Origin: Mycobacterium sp. 1245805.9
Lineage (GTDB): Bacteria > Actinomycetota > Actinomycetes > Mycobacteriales > Mycobacteriaceae
NCBI RefSeq assembly: GCF_001672915.1
Contig: NZ_LZKR01000218.1
Location: forward strand, 1-64,000
DNA length: 64,000 nucleotides
Reading direction: 5' to 3'
Position 1 is the first letter of the stretch. Every line of letters begins with the position of its first letter. Shown here piece by piece: positions 49,553 to 57,403 of this stretch. The notes under the pieces are model-generated. The model made no database searches, was not told where the DNA came from, and was given only the letters and a program-made list of their open reading frames with translations. A program made the translations under genes and the position numbers.

Positions 49553-50116
49553 ATGGATCGGCGACGAATGCTGCACGCGTTCAAAGCGGCTCAAGAAATC
49601 GGCAACTACGAGGAAGTCCCGGTGCTGCCGGCGAAGGTGGACCCACAGCTGTTCATGTCCCGCAACACCGTCCCCCAGCCGTTCTATCTCATCTGTGAGA
49701 AAGACACCGTTGTGGTGCAGATGGCGGGCACGGCCGAGATGTATCTCAAGGACTCCTCGGTCAACCGATTCGCGATGGACGTCGGCGACCACGTTTACGT
49801 GCCAGCCGGCACCCCCCACCGCATCGTGCCGTCGGAAGAGAGCGTCCAGCTGCGCTACAAGGCGCGCACCGCCGGGCTTGAAGGCATCGCATGGTACTGC
49901 CCCGGCTGCGACCGTGAACTGCACCGCTGCGAGTGGGACACCTCCGAAACCATCTCGCAGGACGTCTATTTCGACGGCTGCCTCGCATTCAACGACGACG
50001 AGACACTCCGCCGCTGCAGTGGTTGCGGTGCCCAGCATCCACGCATCGACATGGAACCCTTCGCAGCTTGGAAGCCGCTCGCGGAGCAGTTGCGCGCCGA
50101 ACTGCAGACCCAATAA
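49553..50116 (+). CDS. Cupin with C-terminal zinc-ribbon, 3-hydroxyanthranilate dioxygenase-like, subunit B
   Basis: A 187-aa HAO-like cupin: FAMDVGDHVYVPAGTPHRIV (near residue 78-95) is the typical second cupin motif, and CPGCDRELHRC with CSGCGAQH makes the metal-ribbon site. The first cupin motif, which should carry His and Glu ligands, reads TVPQPFYLICEKDTVVVQ and seems to lack them. It may be a structural or substrate-binding partner of the preceding protein. The ATG at 49553 comes 2 bp after that gene. Confidence 0.7.
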   Translation: MDRRRMLHAFKAAQEIGNYEEVPVLPAKVDPQLFMSRNTVPQPFYLICEKDTVVVQMAGTAEMYLKDSSVNRFAMDVGDHVYVPAGTPHRIVPSEESVQLRYKARTAGLEGIAWYCPGCDRELHRCEWDTSETISQDVYFDGCLAFNDDETLRRCSGCGAQHPRIDMEPFAAWKPLAEQLRAELQTQ

Positions 50117-50153
50117 CTCGACGGTCGTAAACCATCTAACGAAAGGCCGACTA

Positions 50154-50435
50154 ATGCCCACTTACCTGACCACTCACCTGGCCCCCGGCCTGTCTGCCGA
50201 CGAAATCGCGGGCAACGCACCGGATGTCGCGGAGTCGAAGTACGCCACATTTCAAAATCTGTACGTCGACATGTACAGCGGCTTCCTTGTGACGATCTAC
50301 CAAGCCGACAGCCGGGAAGACCTCGAACGGGAATTCGAGCGAGTGGGTTTCCCGTTCGACGAGATCCGGGAGATCCAGTTCGCGCTCGACGCGCCCGGCC
50401 TGCAGGCAATGGTCGAGGGCATTCCCACTTCATGA
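50154..50435 (+). CDS. Small protein, possibly DUF4242-like ferredoxin-fold
   Basis: A 93-aa protein: MPTYLTTHLAPGLSADEIAG at the start, then MYSGFLVTIYQADSREDLERE and VGFPFDEIREIQFALDAPG. The beta-alpha-beta pattern suggests a small ferredoxin-like barrel (DUF4242 or muconolactone-isomerase-like), but the match is weak. The ATG at 50154 follows GAAAGG; its stop overlaps the next gene by 4 bp. Given its setting it may be an isomerase or accessory factor of ring degradation. Confidence 0.65.
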   Translation: MPTYLTTHLAPGLSADEIAGNAPDVAESKYATFQNLYVDMYSGFLVTIYQADSREDLEREFERVGFPFDEIREIQFALDAPGLQAMVEGIPTS

Positions 50436-51454
50436 CAACTGCTCGCCCAGGCGACCAGCGCTCTGACGGACCCGCTCTCGACCGCCGAATCACCTTGACG
50501 CTGCAGGGTGATTGGGGCCAAGCCAACCTGCATCGCATCTGCGGGTGGTTGGCCCAGGAGGTCGGCGACCGCTGCGAGCGGGGTTCAGAATTTTTCATCC
50601 GTTCCGGACGTGGGGGCGCCGACGCGATTCACGCCGTCCTGTCCGGCCAAGTCGACGTGGCGCTCATGACCCCGACTGCCGCGATGGGGATGGTCGGCGC
50701 CGGCGCGGGGCCGCTGGCCGTCGAACGCGCCGAGCGGCTACGAGCGCTGGGCACTTTGCCCCAGCGAGACCGCCTGGTCACCTGTGTGGACGCCGAGCTC
50801 GGCGTCGCATCGATGGAAGAGCTGGCATCGCAAATGCCGCAGTTGCGCATCGCCACCAGTCCCGACGACGGCGTCAACCTGGTCGGTCTTGCAGCGCACC
50901 ACCAACTGCGTGCGGTCGGTATCGAACCTGCCGCGCTGGACGCCGCCGGCGGTTCGTTCGTGTATGACGAGAGGCCGTTTCCCGCGATCGCCGCATTTCG
51001 CGATGGTGATGCCAATGTGCTTATCCACGAAGCGATCATGATGCCCGCCTGGCAGCGCATCACCGACCGCAAATCGGTGGTCTACCTCGACGCGGCCCCC
51101 TCGGTCATACAGGCCTTCGATGCCTGGCGCTGGCCGACGGCGATCGTCCCACAGGGCTACCTGCCGGGCCTCGAGCGCGACCTGACCGCACTGGAGTTCT
51201 CCGATTTTCTGCTCTTGTGCACGGATGCACTGCCCGACGACATCGCGGCACTGATCGCCTGGTGCATGGTCGCTACCCGCGACGCGCTCGAGGTGCAATA
51301 TCGCCACATTCCACCGGAACGCAGCCCGCTGAGCTACCCGTTGGAGCCGCGAGCTATCGCCGCCGCGCCGATCGCGCTCCATCCGGCGGCCGCCAAGGCC
51401 TACGCGGCCTTCACCGAAGACCAACGCCCGACCCGGGCGCTGATCTGGGACTAG
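50432..51454 (+). CDS. Cytoplasmic substrate-binding-protein-like (TAXI/NitT fold) protein
   Basis: A 340-aa protein with the periplasmic-binding fold: LTLQGDWGQANLHRICGWL, GGADAIHAVLSGQVDVALMTP near residue 65, and RLRALGTLPQRDRLVTCVD near 105. TAXI-type binding proteins have this order, but there is no signal peptide or lipobox and no transporter gene nearby. Some enzymes share this fold (for example 4,5-dihydroxyphthalate decarboxylase), so it may be a decarboxylase or a cytoplasmic sensor in the pathway. It overlaps the previous gene by 4 bp. Confidence 0.6.
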   Translation: MTTARPGDQRSDGPALDRRITLTLQGDWGQANLHRICGWLAQEVGDRCERGSEFFIRSGRGGADAIHAVLSGQVDVALMTPTAAMGMVGAGAGPLAVERAERLRALGTLPQRDRLVTCVDAELGVASMEELASQMPQLRIATSPDDGVNLVGLAAHHQLRAVGIEPAALDAAGGSFVYDERPFPAIAAFRDGDANVLIHEAIMMPAWQRITDRKSVVYLDAAPSVIQAFDAWRWPTAIVPQGYLPGLERDLTALEFSDFLLLCTDALPDDIAALIAWCMVATRDALEVQYRHIPPERSPLSYPLEPRAIAAAPIALHPAAAKAYAAFTEDQRPTRALIWD

Positions 51455-51493
51455 ACCCACCCAATACAGTTGGAGAAAGGAACGTTTCGCCTC

Positions 51494-52243
51494 ATGACTG
51501 CCGCCGCCGGAGAATTGACCGCCGACTGGTTGACGGTGAGCACCGCCGACGGCCCTATGCGGCTTTACCGCGTGCGGCCCCGTCCCGGTGAAGCCGTGGA
51601 GCCTGCCGCGGCCGTCGTCGTGCTGCAGGAGGCCTTCGGCGTCAACGATCACATCCAGGACGTGACCCGCCGGCTCGCGGCGCAGGGATACCTGGCTGTG
51701 GCGCCCGACCTGTTCCACCGTTCGGGAATCGACACCGTCGAATACACCGACCGCGACACGGCAATGCGACTGATCGGCGAGCTCGGAGCCGAACCGATCG
51801 TCACCGACGTCGGCGCCGTCCTCACGAACTTAGCTGAACACGAAGGCATCCCGGCGGACAGGACGGCGGTCGTCGGCTTCTGCTTCGGGGGCCGGGCCGC
51901 GTTCACCGCGGCCACGGCGCTCCCGGTGGCAGCGACGGTGGTCTTCTATGGACCGGGCATCGCCGGCGGGCCGCACGCCACTCTGGAGAAGGCGGCCAAC
52001 ATCAAGGGGCCGGTGTTGATGTTCGCCGGTGACGCCGACCCGACGATACCGGCGGAGGACCTGTCGGCCATCCAAGCCGCAGCCCAGCGCCACGATTTGG
52101 ACCTTCGGCTGGTCGTTTTCACCGGGGCGGGGCACGCCTTTCATTGCGACGCGCGACCGGCCCAGTATGTGGCCGACGCGGCCCACAAGGCCTGGGTCAA
52201 CACCACTGAATTCCTGGCCGAGACCCTCAGAGCGCGGCCGTGA
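51494..52243 (+). CDS. Dienelactone hydrolase family protein
   Basis: A 249-aa alpha/beta-hydrolase with the DLH triad: Cys in VVGFCFGGRAAF (near residue 122), Asp in GDADPTIPAED (near 178) and His in GAGHAFHC (near 211). Family members hydrolyse dienelactones from ring cleavage, which suits this operon. ATG 51494 is used; a TTG at 51470 would add 8 residues. Its stop overlaps the GTG of the ferredoxin reductase (GTGA). Confidence 0.88.
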   Translation: MTAAAGELTADWLTVSTADGPMRLYRVRPRPGEAVEPAAAVVVLQEAFGVNDHIQDVTRRLAAQGYLAVAPDLFHRSGIDTVEYTDRDTAMRLIGELGAEPIVTDVGAVLTNLAEHEGIPADRTAVVGFCFGGRAAFTAATALPVAATVVFYGPGIAGGPHATLEKAANIKGPVLMFAGDADPTIPAEDLSAIQAAAQRHDLDLRLVVFTGAGHAFHCDARPAQYVADAAHKAWVNTTEFLAETLRARP

Positions 52244-53280
52244 GGAGCTCGGCCCCTGCCGCCATCGATGCCGACGTGCTGATCATCGGCGCCGGTCCCA
52301 GCGGCCTGTTCGCCTCGTACTACGCAGGGCTGCGCGGGCTCAGCGTGGTGTTGCTGGATTCGCTGGAACAGCCCGGCGGACAGCTCATGGCGCTCTACCC
52401 GGACAAACCCATCTATGACGTCGCCGGCCTTCCCGAGGTGATGGGGTCCGCGTTGGCGGCGTCGCTGACGACGCAGGCCGAGCTTGCGAAACCCACCTGG
52501 CTCCTGGGTGAACAATCGGTGGAACTGGTTGCGGCGCCGCAGGATTGCGGCGAGTCCGAGGCCGCCGCGCGGCGATTCACGGTTGTCACTGACAAGGGAC
52601 GTCGGATCAGCGTCGACGGGATCATCGTCGCCGCCGGCATCGGCAGCTTCCAAACCCGCCGGCTGAACTGCGCCGACGACTACCTGGACCGCGGTGTGCA
52701 GTACGCCCTGCGCAACGTCGCCTCCTACGTCGATGTCGACGTCGTGATCGTCGGCGGCGGTGACAGCGCGGTCGACTGGGCCAACATGCTGTGCCCTGTC
52801 GCCAGGTCCGTGACGTTGATCCATCGCCGACGCACACTGACCGCACATCCCAGGTCGGTCAACGAACTTCAAGAAAGCGGCGCCAGGGTGATCTTGGACA
52901 GCGAGGTCGTTGCCGCGCATGGCGAGCACTGGCTCGAAGCCATCACCATTCGTACGGGCGACGGTAGGGAAACGATTAAGACTCAAGCGGTGATTGCGGC
53001 ATTGGGCCACGTCGCCAACCTGGGACCGCTGCTCAAATGGGGCCTCAGGATCGAAAGCCGGCAGATTGTCGTCGATTCCACCATGGCCACGAACATCCCG
53101 GGAGTGTTCGCGGTTGGCGACGTCACCGCCTACCCGGGGAAGGTCCGCATCATGGCCGTGGGATTCGGCGAAGCCGCGACGGCGGTGAACAACCTCGCGG
53201 CTCAACTTGATCCGGGGCAGCCGATCTTTCCTGGCCACTCGACCGAGTTGATGGCTCCCGCCACGGCGAGGGAGGGGTGA
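52240..53280 (+). CDS. Ferredoxin-NADP+ reductase, thioredoxin-reductase-like
   Basis: A 346-aa flavoprotein: FAD loop LIIGAGPSGLFASYYAGLRG near residue 15, PGGQLMALYPDKPIYDVAG near 45, NADPH loop VVIVGGGDSAVDWAN near 168 and IPGVFAVGDVTAYPGKVR near 285. There is no CxxC redox pair, which separates it from thioredoxin reductases. It reduces ferredoxin with NADPH. The next gene encodes a ferredoxin 4 bp away, so the two make an electron chain, perhaps to the Rieske oxygenase at 56-57 kb or to the P450s. Confidence 0.9.
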   Translation: MRSSAPAAIDADVLIIGAGPSGLFASYYAGLRGLSVVLLDSLEQPGGQLMALYPDKPIYDVAGLPEVMGSALAASLTTQAELAKPTWLLGEQSVELVAAPQDCGESEAAARRFTVVTDKGRRISVDGIIVAAGIGSFQTRRLNCADDYLDRGVQYALRNVASYVDVDVVIVGGGDSAVDWANMLCPVARSVTLIHRRRTLTAHPRSVNELQESGARVILDSEVVAAHGEHWLEAITIRTGDGRETIKTQAVIAALGHVANLGPLLKWGLRIESRQIVVDSTMATNIPGVFAVGDVTAYPGKVRIMAVGFGEAATAVNNLAAQLDPGQPIFPGHSTELMAPATAREG

Positions 53281-53284
53281 TCCC

Positions 53285-53626
53285 ATGACATATGTAATCG
53301 GACCCACCTGTATCGAAGAGCTCAACGGCTCGTGCGTTGACGCATGCCCGGTGGACTGTATCTATGAAGGTGAACGGCGCCGGTACATCCAACCCGAGGA
53401 GTGCATCGAGTGCGGGGCGTGCCTACCTGTCTGCCCGGTTGATGCGATAACGAGCGGCCCGAACTCGGCGCAGGAGTGGATGGAAGACAATGCGCGATTC
53501 TTCGACACGGCTCTTCCCGGCCGATCCGAGCCGCTGGGTTCGCCGGGCGGTTCGTCTTCGGTCGGCAAGATCGGCGTCGACACCGAACTGACCTCAAACA
53601 CACCGGCACCAGCTAGCCCCGCCTGA
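53285..53626 (+). CDS. 7Fe/8Fe ferredoxin (FdxA-like)
   Basis: A 113-aa ferredoxin with two cluster motifs: CIEELNGSCVDACPVDCI (3Fe or 4Fe site) and CIECGACLPVCPVDAI (4Fe-4S). The C-terminal ~45 residues are Ser/Gly/Pro-rich and not part of the family core. It is the electron acceptor of the preceding reductase. It is unlike the small 3Fe-4S ferredoxins that accompany the two P450s, so it probably serves another oxygenase. Confidence 0.9.
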   Translation: MTYVIGPTCIEELNGSCVDACPVDCIYEGERRRYIQPEECIECGACLPVCPVDAITSGPNSAQEWMEDNARFFDTALPGRSEPLGSPGGSSSVGKIGVDTELTSNTPAPASPA

Positions 53627-53638
53627 GGAGGAAATTGC

Positions 53639-54247
53639 ATGACAGAGATTGATTCTGGGACAAAAGCGTCGGACACCGACGGAAACGAACGGCGACTCGC
53701 CGGAGTCCGCTTGATCGGATTCGAAGAGTTGGATCCCGCCGTGAGACAACGGCTTCAATCCAAGTTCGATCGCCTCGGCTATCTCGGCGACTTTTTCCAG
53801 GTGACCGCCCACCAGCCGGAATCGCTGGCCGCGTTCATCGATTACACCGACGCCACCAAGCGCGCGCTGCCCGACGATCTGGCCGAGCTCGTCGCGCTGA
53901 CGGTCGCCACCGCGACTGGAAACGACTACGAACGCCACCAACACGAGCGGCTGTCGGTAAAGCTTGGCCTCGGTAAGGAGTGGGTCGCCGCCGTGGAGCT
54001 GCTCGATCCCGATAACGCCGATCTCGCGCCGGCGCAACGGGATACGCAACGATGGGTGCTGGCGGTGCTCAAGGACTATGGGCGTGGCAGCCACACCGAG
54101 TTGGACGCGCTCGTACGAGGACTGGGCCCCAAGGACGCCGTCGCGGTCGCGTTGATGTGCGGTCGCTACGTTGCACACGCAACCATCGCCAACAGCTTCG
54201 GCATTCAGCCTCCGGTTCCCTCGATTTTCGCAGCCGGCGACAGCTGA
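53639..54247 (+). CDS. Carboxymuconolactone decarboxylase (AhpD-like) family protein 1
   Basis: A 202-aa CMD/AhpD-type helical protein: YLGDFFQVTAHQPESLAAFI near residue 48, DLAELVALTVATATGNDYERHQH near 80, and AVAVALMCGRYVAHATI near the end. Here the usual CxxC pair is absent in the first motif (TGNDYERH), so AhpD-type thiol chemistry is unlikely and a decarboxylase or structural role is more likely. It is the last gene of the 11-gene operon. Confidence 0.8.
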   Translation: MTEIDSGTKASDTDGNERRLAGVRLIGFEELDPAVRQRLQSKFDRLGYLGDFFQVTAHQPESLAAFIDYTDATKRALPDDLAELVALTVATATGNDYERHQHERLSVKLGLGKEWVAAVELLDPDNADLAPAQRDTQRWVLAVLKDYGRGSHTELDALVRGLGPKDAVAVALMCGRYVAHATIANSFGIQPPVPSIFAAGDS

Positions 54248-54438
54248 CGCTAAAGTCGGCGATCGATGCTGAGCGGTGGTGAGCAGGATATCCGTCCGCT
54301 GACGGAGTCCGGACATAACCGACGCGACATCACCGCCGTGGACACAGTGTCCAGCAGCAGCGGCGTCGCCGGCCACGGGCCGAAGTTGCTGTTGCAGTCC
54401 GACGGGAATTCGCCGGCCCTGGATGCAACTCTCGCGCA

Positions 54439-55650
54439 TCAGTTGGGGACATAGACTTGGCCGCCCTTCATCACGAAACCAACCTGCTTAGTAACAGTGA
54501 TGTCGCGCAACGGATCTCCCGGGACAGCAACGATGTCGGCGAGCTGCCCTTCTGCAATCCGACCGCGGTCGCTGACGTTGAGCAATTCGGCCGCAACCGT
54601 CGTGGCGCCGCGCAGCACGGCCAGCGTTGGCAGTCCTCTGTCGACCAGGGCCACAAGTTCATCGGCGTTTTTGCCGTGCGGAATTGCCGGTGCATCGGTT
54701 CCCACCGCGATCTTCACACCCGCCTCGTAGGCGGCAAGTACAGCTTTGCGAGCGCGTGGGAAAATCTCGGCGGCCTTGGCCTGAAGCTGCGCCGGCGCCT
54801 TGGAGATGTCCATCGCGTCGGCCAGTCGTTGGGTGGCCACGAGGAAGGTGCCGTGCTCGACCATTTGAGAGATCGCGTCGTCATCGACGAGGAAGCCGTG
54901 CTCGATGCAGTCGATGCCGGCCGCGACAGCATGCCGGACAGCGTCGGCGCCTAAACAGTGCGCCGCCACACGCAGGCCTCGGCGGTGCGCCTCGTCGACA
55001 ATGGCCCGCAATTCCTCGTCGGAATAATGTTGTGCCCCTGGGTCGCCCGTCAGGGACATCACTCCGCCCGATGCACAGATTTTGATCAGTTGTGCACCGT
55101 GTTTGATCTGGTAACGCACCGCTTTGCGGACTTCGTCGACCCCGTTGGCGATCCCTTCTTCGACCGACAGCGGCAGCACACCGGGCGCCAGGCCGGCGAA
55201 CATCGTCGGGTCCAGGTGCCCGCCAGTGGGGGTGATGGCGTGGCCGGCGGGGACCACGCGTGGACCGTCGATCCAGCCGGCGTCGATCGCCTTACTCAGC
55301 GCAACGTCGAGAAGGTAGCCGCCGGTCTTGACGAACAGTCCGAGGTTGCGCACTGTCGTGAACCCTGCGCGCAGGGTTCGGCGGGCATTGCCTACCGCAC
55401 GCAGCATGCGGGTCGCCGGATCGTCTTGCACGCCAGAGAGGGCAGGGGTTTCGCCCCGCCCTCCCATGAGGAGGTTGACCTCCATGTCCATCAGCCCGGG
55501 CAGCAGGATCTGATCACCGAGATCGATGACCTCGCCGGCCGGCGCCCGACCGACGCCGGCGATCCTGTCGCCATCCACCCGTACGATGGCGGGGCAAAGG
55601 ACCTCACCCGCGTCGACGTCAAGCAGACCAGCCGCTTTGAGCGTCAACAC
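54439..55650 (-). CDS. Amidohydrolase superfamily protein, altered metal site
   Basis: A 403-aa amidohydrolase of the prolidase/imidazolonepropionase-like branch. Recognisable parts are QILLPGLMDMEVNLL near residue 50, LIKICASGGV near 187 (possible carbamylated Lys), VAAHCLGADAV near 230 and CIEHGFLVDD near 250 (His ligands) and AVGTDAPAIPHG near 315 (Asp). The usual HxH after strand 1 reads DMEVN, so two metal ligands seem lost. It may bind a single metal, or use Glu. It starts 3 bp after the small gene downstream of the Rieske oxygenase, so it belongs to that unit. Confidence 0.82.
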   Translation of the reverse strand: MLTLKAAGLLDVDAGEVLCPAIVRVDGDRIAGVGRAPAGEVIDLGDQILLPGLMDMEVNLLMGGRGETPALSGVQDDPATRMLRAVGNARRTLRAGFTTVRNLGLFVKTGGYLLDVALSKAIDAGWIDGPRVVPAGHAITPTGGHLDPTMFAGLAPGVLPLSVEEGIANGVDEVRKAVRYQIKHGAQLIKICASGGVMSLTGDPGAQHYSDEELRAIVDEAHRRGLRVAAHCLGADAVRHAVAAGIDCIEHGFLVDDDAISQMVEHGTFLVATQRLADAMDISKAPAQLQAKAAEIFPRARKAVLAAYEAGVKIAVGTDAPAIPHGKNADELVALVDRGLPTLAVLRGATTVAAELLNVSDRGRIAEGQLADIVAVPGDPLRDITVTKQVGFVMKGGQVYVPN

Positions 55651-55653
55651 GAT

Positions 55654-55989
55654 TCAGACCACCGGCTCCTGGACACACTCGATGTAGGAGGCTCCACTGT
55701 CGGGGACTCTGGCTTGCTTCCAGACCTCGACCGGGAACGAGATGGTGATCAATGACTGCAGGATGTGCATGAGTGACCGGACGTCCTCGGGCAGATCGTG
55801 CAGCGGAAACTTGTCGCAATAGGCCATCGCGTCGGCTAGCCGCGGCAATGCCGCGTCGTAGAACGCTTGCATTTCAGGCATATCCGAGGCCAGACGCTTG
55901 GCATAGCGCTCGCCTTCGGTGGCCAGATCCCAATCCAAGAACTGCTCGAGGTCGGCGAACTCTGCTGGCAATGCCTTACTTTGAGCCAT
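55654..55989 (-). CDS. Small protein of unknown function in the Rieske operon
   Basis: A 111-aa protein, mostly helical and acidic, with DLEQFLDWDLATEGERYAKRL near residue 13 and DLPEDVRSLMHILQSLITIS near 65. I do not recognise it. Its ATG lies within the last 14 bases of the Rieske gene and it ends just before the amidohydrolase start. The size and tight coupling would fit an accessory factor of the oxygenase; it does not look like a standard ring-hydroxylase beta subunit, which is longer. Confidence 0.65.
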   Translation of the reverse strand: MAQSKALPAEFADLEQFLDWDLATEGERYAKRLASDMPEMQAFYDAALPRLADAMAYCDKFPLHDLPEDVRSLMHILQSLITISFPVEVWKQARVPDSGASYIECVQEPVV

Positions 55990-57250
55990 TGCGGTGGCCT
56001 TTCACGATGTCGCCGACAGCCTTGTGGAGGTGGCGAAGCAGGATCTCTTGGTCGCACAGCGGGAACTCGGTGACGGCCTTGGTGCCGATCATGGTCTGGG
56101 TGGCTTCCAGCGTGTTGGCATCCTGCAGGGCGTACTCCTTGAACGCCAGGCCCGTCATCTCGTGGCGGAGGCGCTCCGTGCAGGTTTTCGCCGGCACCAG
56201 GTAAAGGTTGCATTCAAAAATGTGCTTGTTCACTGCGGTCGGCCAATAGTGATAGGTCAGGTACCAACCCGGTTCCCAGATCAGCAACGTCATGTTCGGG
56301 AAGAACTCGAAAGAAGAGCAGCCCCACTGCTTGTGCTGCGACGGGTTGACCCCAACCGGCGGCGGGTCGATGCCCTCGATGTCCGGCTTATCCCACGGCC
56401 CGAATAGCCCCGCGCGCAGAATCCGCTCGATGGGCTTGACCATGTTCAGGTCTTTCGGCGGGCTCATGCCGCCCCAGGAGGTGATCAACGAGTGCGGGGT
56501 ATCGATGTCGTAGTGCAGCGCCTCGAACCCGTATTTGATGAGCTTTTCGGATTCTTCCTGCACCGACTGCTTCGCGTGCAGGATCGGCGCGTGGTAAAAC
56601 TCGGCGAACGAGTCGATGAACAGCTTCCAGTTCGCGCCGATCTCGGAGCGATACGACCAGACCTCGGTCATCTCCTCGAACGGGTAGTCCTCGATGGTCT
56701 TGGGGAGCCGACCCAGGAACTCGTCCAGCGGCGCGGCGTCCTTGTCGAAGTTGATGAAGATGAACCCGCGCCAGAGCTCACAGCGCACCGGAATGAGCCC
56801 GAAGTCGCTCTTGTCGATGTCGAAGAACTCGTGCTCTTGCTGGATGAACGTGAGATCACCATCGAGGCTGTAGCGCCAAGCGTGATACTTGCAGGTGAAC
56901 TGCCTGCAGCTGCCCGAGACCTCCTCGTGCGGATAGTCGTTCCAGATCAGCTTGTTGCCGCGGTGGCGGCACACGTTGTGGAACGCCTTGATCACCCCGT
57001 CGCCGGTGTTGACGACGATCACCGACGTGCCTTCACCCGCCGCGGCGATCTCCTTGGTGAAATAGCTGCCTTTCTTCGGCAAGCGCTCGACCCGCCCGAG
57101 GTTGAGCCACATTTTCTTGAAGATGGCTTCTTGCTCGGCCTTGTAGAACTCCGGATCGATCGAGTCGGTGTAGTCGACAGGAGCGGTACCCAGCTCAGGC
57201 CAATGCTGCGTCCAACTACCGGCCTCGGGCTTGGCGAAATGTGTTGTCAC
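55976..57250 (-). CDS. Rieske non-heme iron oxygenase, alpha subunit
   Basis: A 424-aa ring-hydroxylating oxygenase. The Rieske [2Fe-2S] ligands are in NVCRHRGNKL and FTCKYHAWRYS (CxH and CxxH, about residues 80-105). The mononuclear iron site is NWKLFIDSFAEFYHAPILH near 200, with two His and a later Asp. GTG 57250 follows AGGAAAGG; the frame extends upstream to a TTG in the promoter region. It dihydroxylates or demethylates an aromatic or quaternary amine substrate. No reductase is adjacent; the NADPH reductase and ferredoxin at 52.2-53.6 kb are likely donors. Confidence 0.9.
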   Translation of the reverse strand: MTTHFAKPEAGSWTQHWPELGTAPVDYTDSIDPEFYKAEQEAIFKKMWLNLGRVERLPKKGSYFTKEIAAAGEGTSVIVVNTGDGVIKAFHNVCRHRGNKLIWNDYPHEEVSGSCRQFTCKYHAWRYSLDGDLTFIQQEHEFFDIDKSDFGLIPVRCELWRGFIFINFDKDAAPLDEFLGRLPKTIEDYPFEEMTEVWSYRSEIGANWKLFIDSFAEFYHAPILHAKQSVQEESEKLIKYGFEALHYDIDTPHSLITSWGGMSPPKDLNMVKPIERILRAGLFGPWDKPDIEGIDPPPVGVNPSQHKQWGCSSFEFFPNMTLLIWEPGWYLTYHYWPTAVNKHIFECNLYLVPAKTCTERLRHEMTGLAFKEYALQDANTLEATQTMIGTKAVTEFPLCDQEILLRHLHKAVGDIVKGHRNGSK

Positions 57251-57335
57251 GGGATGACCTTTCCTGTTCCGTCTTCGCGAAAACGTCCCGACGGTGCCTC
57301 GCACGCACCGCAACGAGACGTACCCGTCTAGTTAA

Positions 57336-57365
57336 TAACTACACGGTAGCGTATGGTTTTGTCAA
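57336..57365 (-). promoter_or_regulatory. Promoter of the Rieske oxygenase operon
   Basis: On the minus strand, TTGACA (57365-57360), 18 nt, TAGTTA (57341-57336). It lies 86 bp upstream of the GTG. The spacer holds a copy of the TetR-linked motif, so a bound repressor would occlude polymerase. Confidence 0.6.
57342..57356. promoter_or_regulatory. TetR-linked motif, copy 3
   Basis: CACGGTAGCGTATGG matches the two motifs around the tetR-type gene (44803 and 44869) at ACGG, CGTAT and the last G. It occupies the spacer between -35 and -10 of the Rieske promoter. Confidence 0.55.
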
Positions 57366-57403
57366 CGGGCTTTTCGTCGGACACTCCGTGATGGAAGGAA
57401 CAC

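Noticed and set aside
53639..54247. AhpD-type peroxidase partner
   Set aside because: The CxxC redox pair is missing, so only the fold-level CMD assignment is kept.
54248..54438. Small ORFs between the CMD gene and the amidohydrolase
   Set aside because: Frames overlap the 3' ends of convergent genes, lack ribosome sites and show no motif; treated as intergenic.
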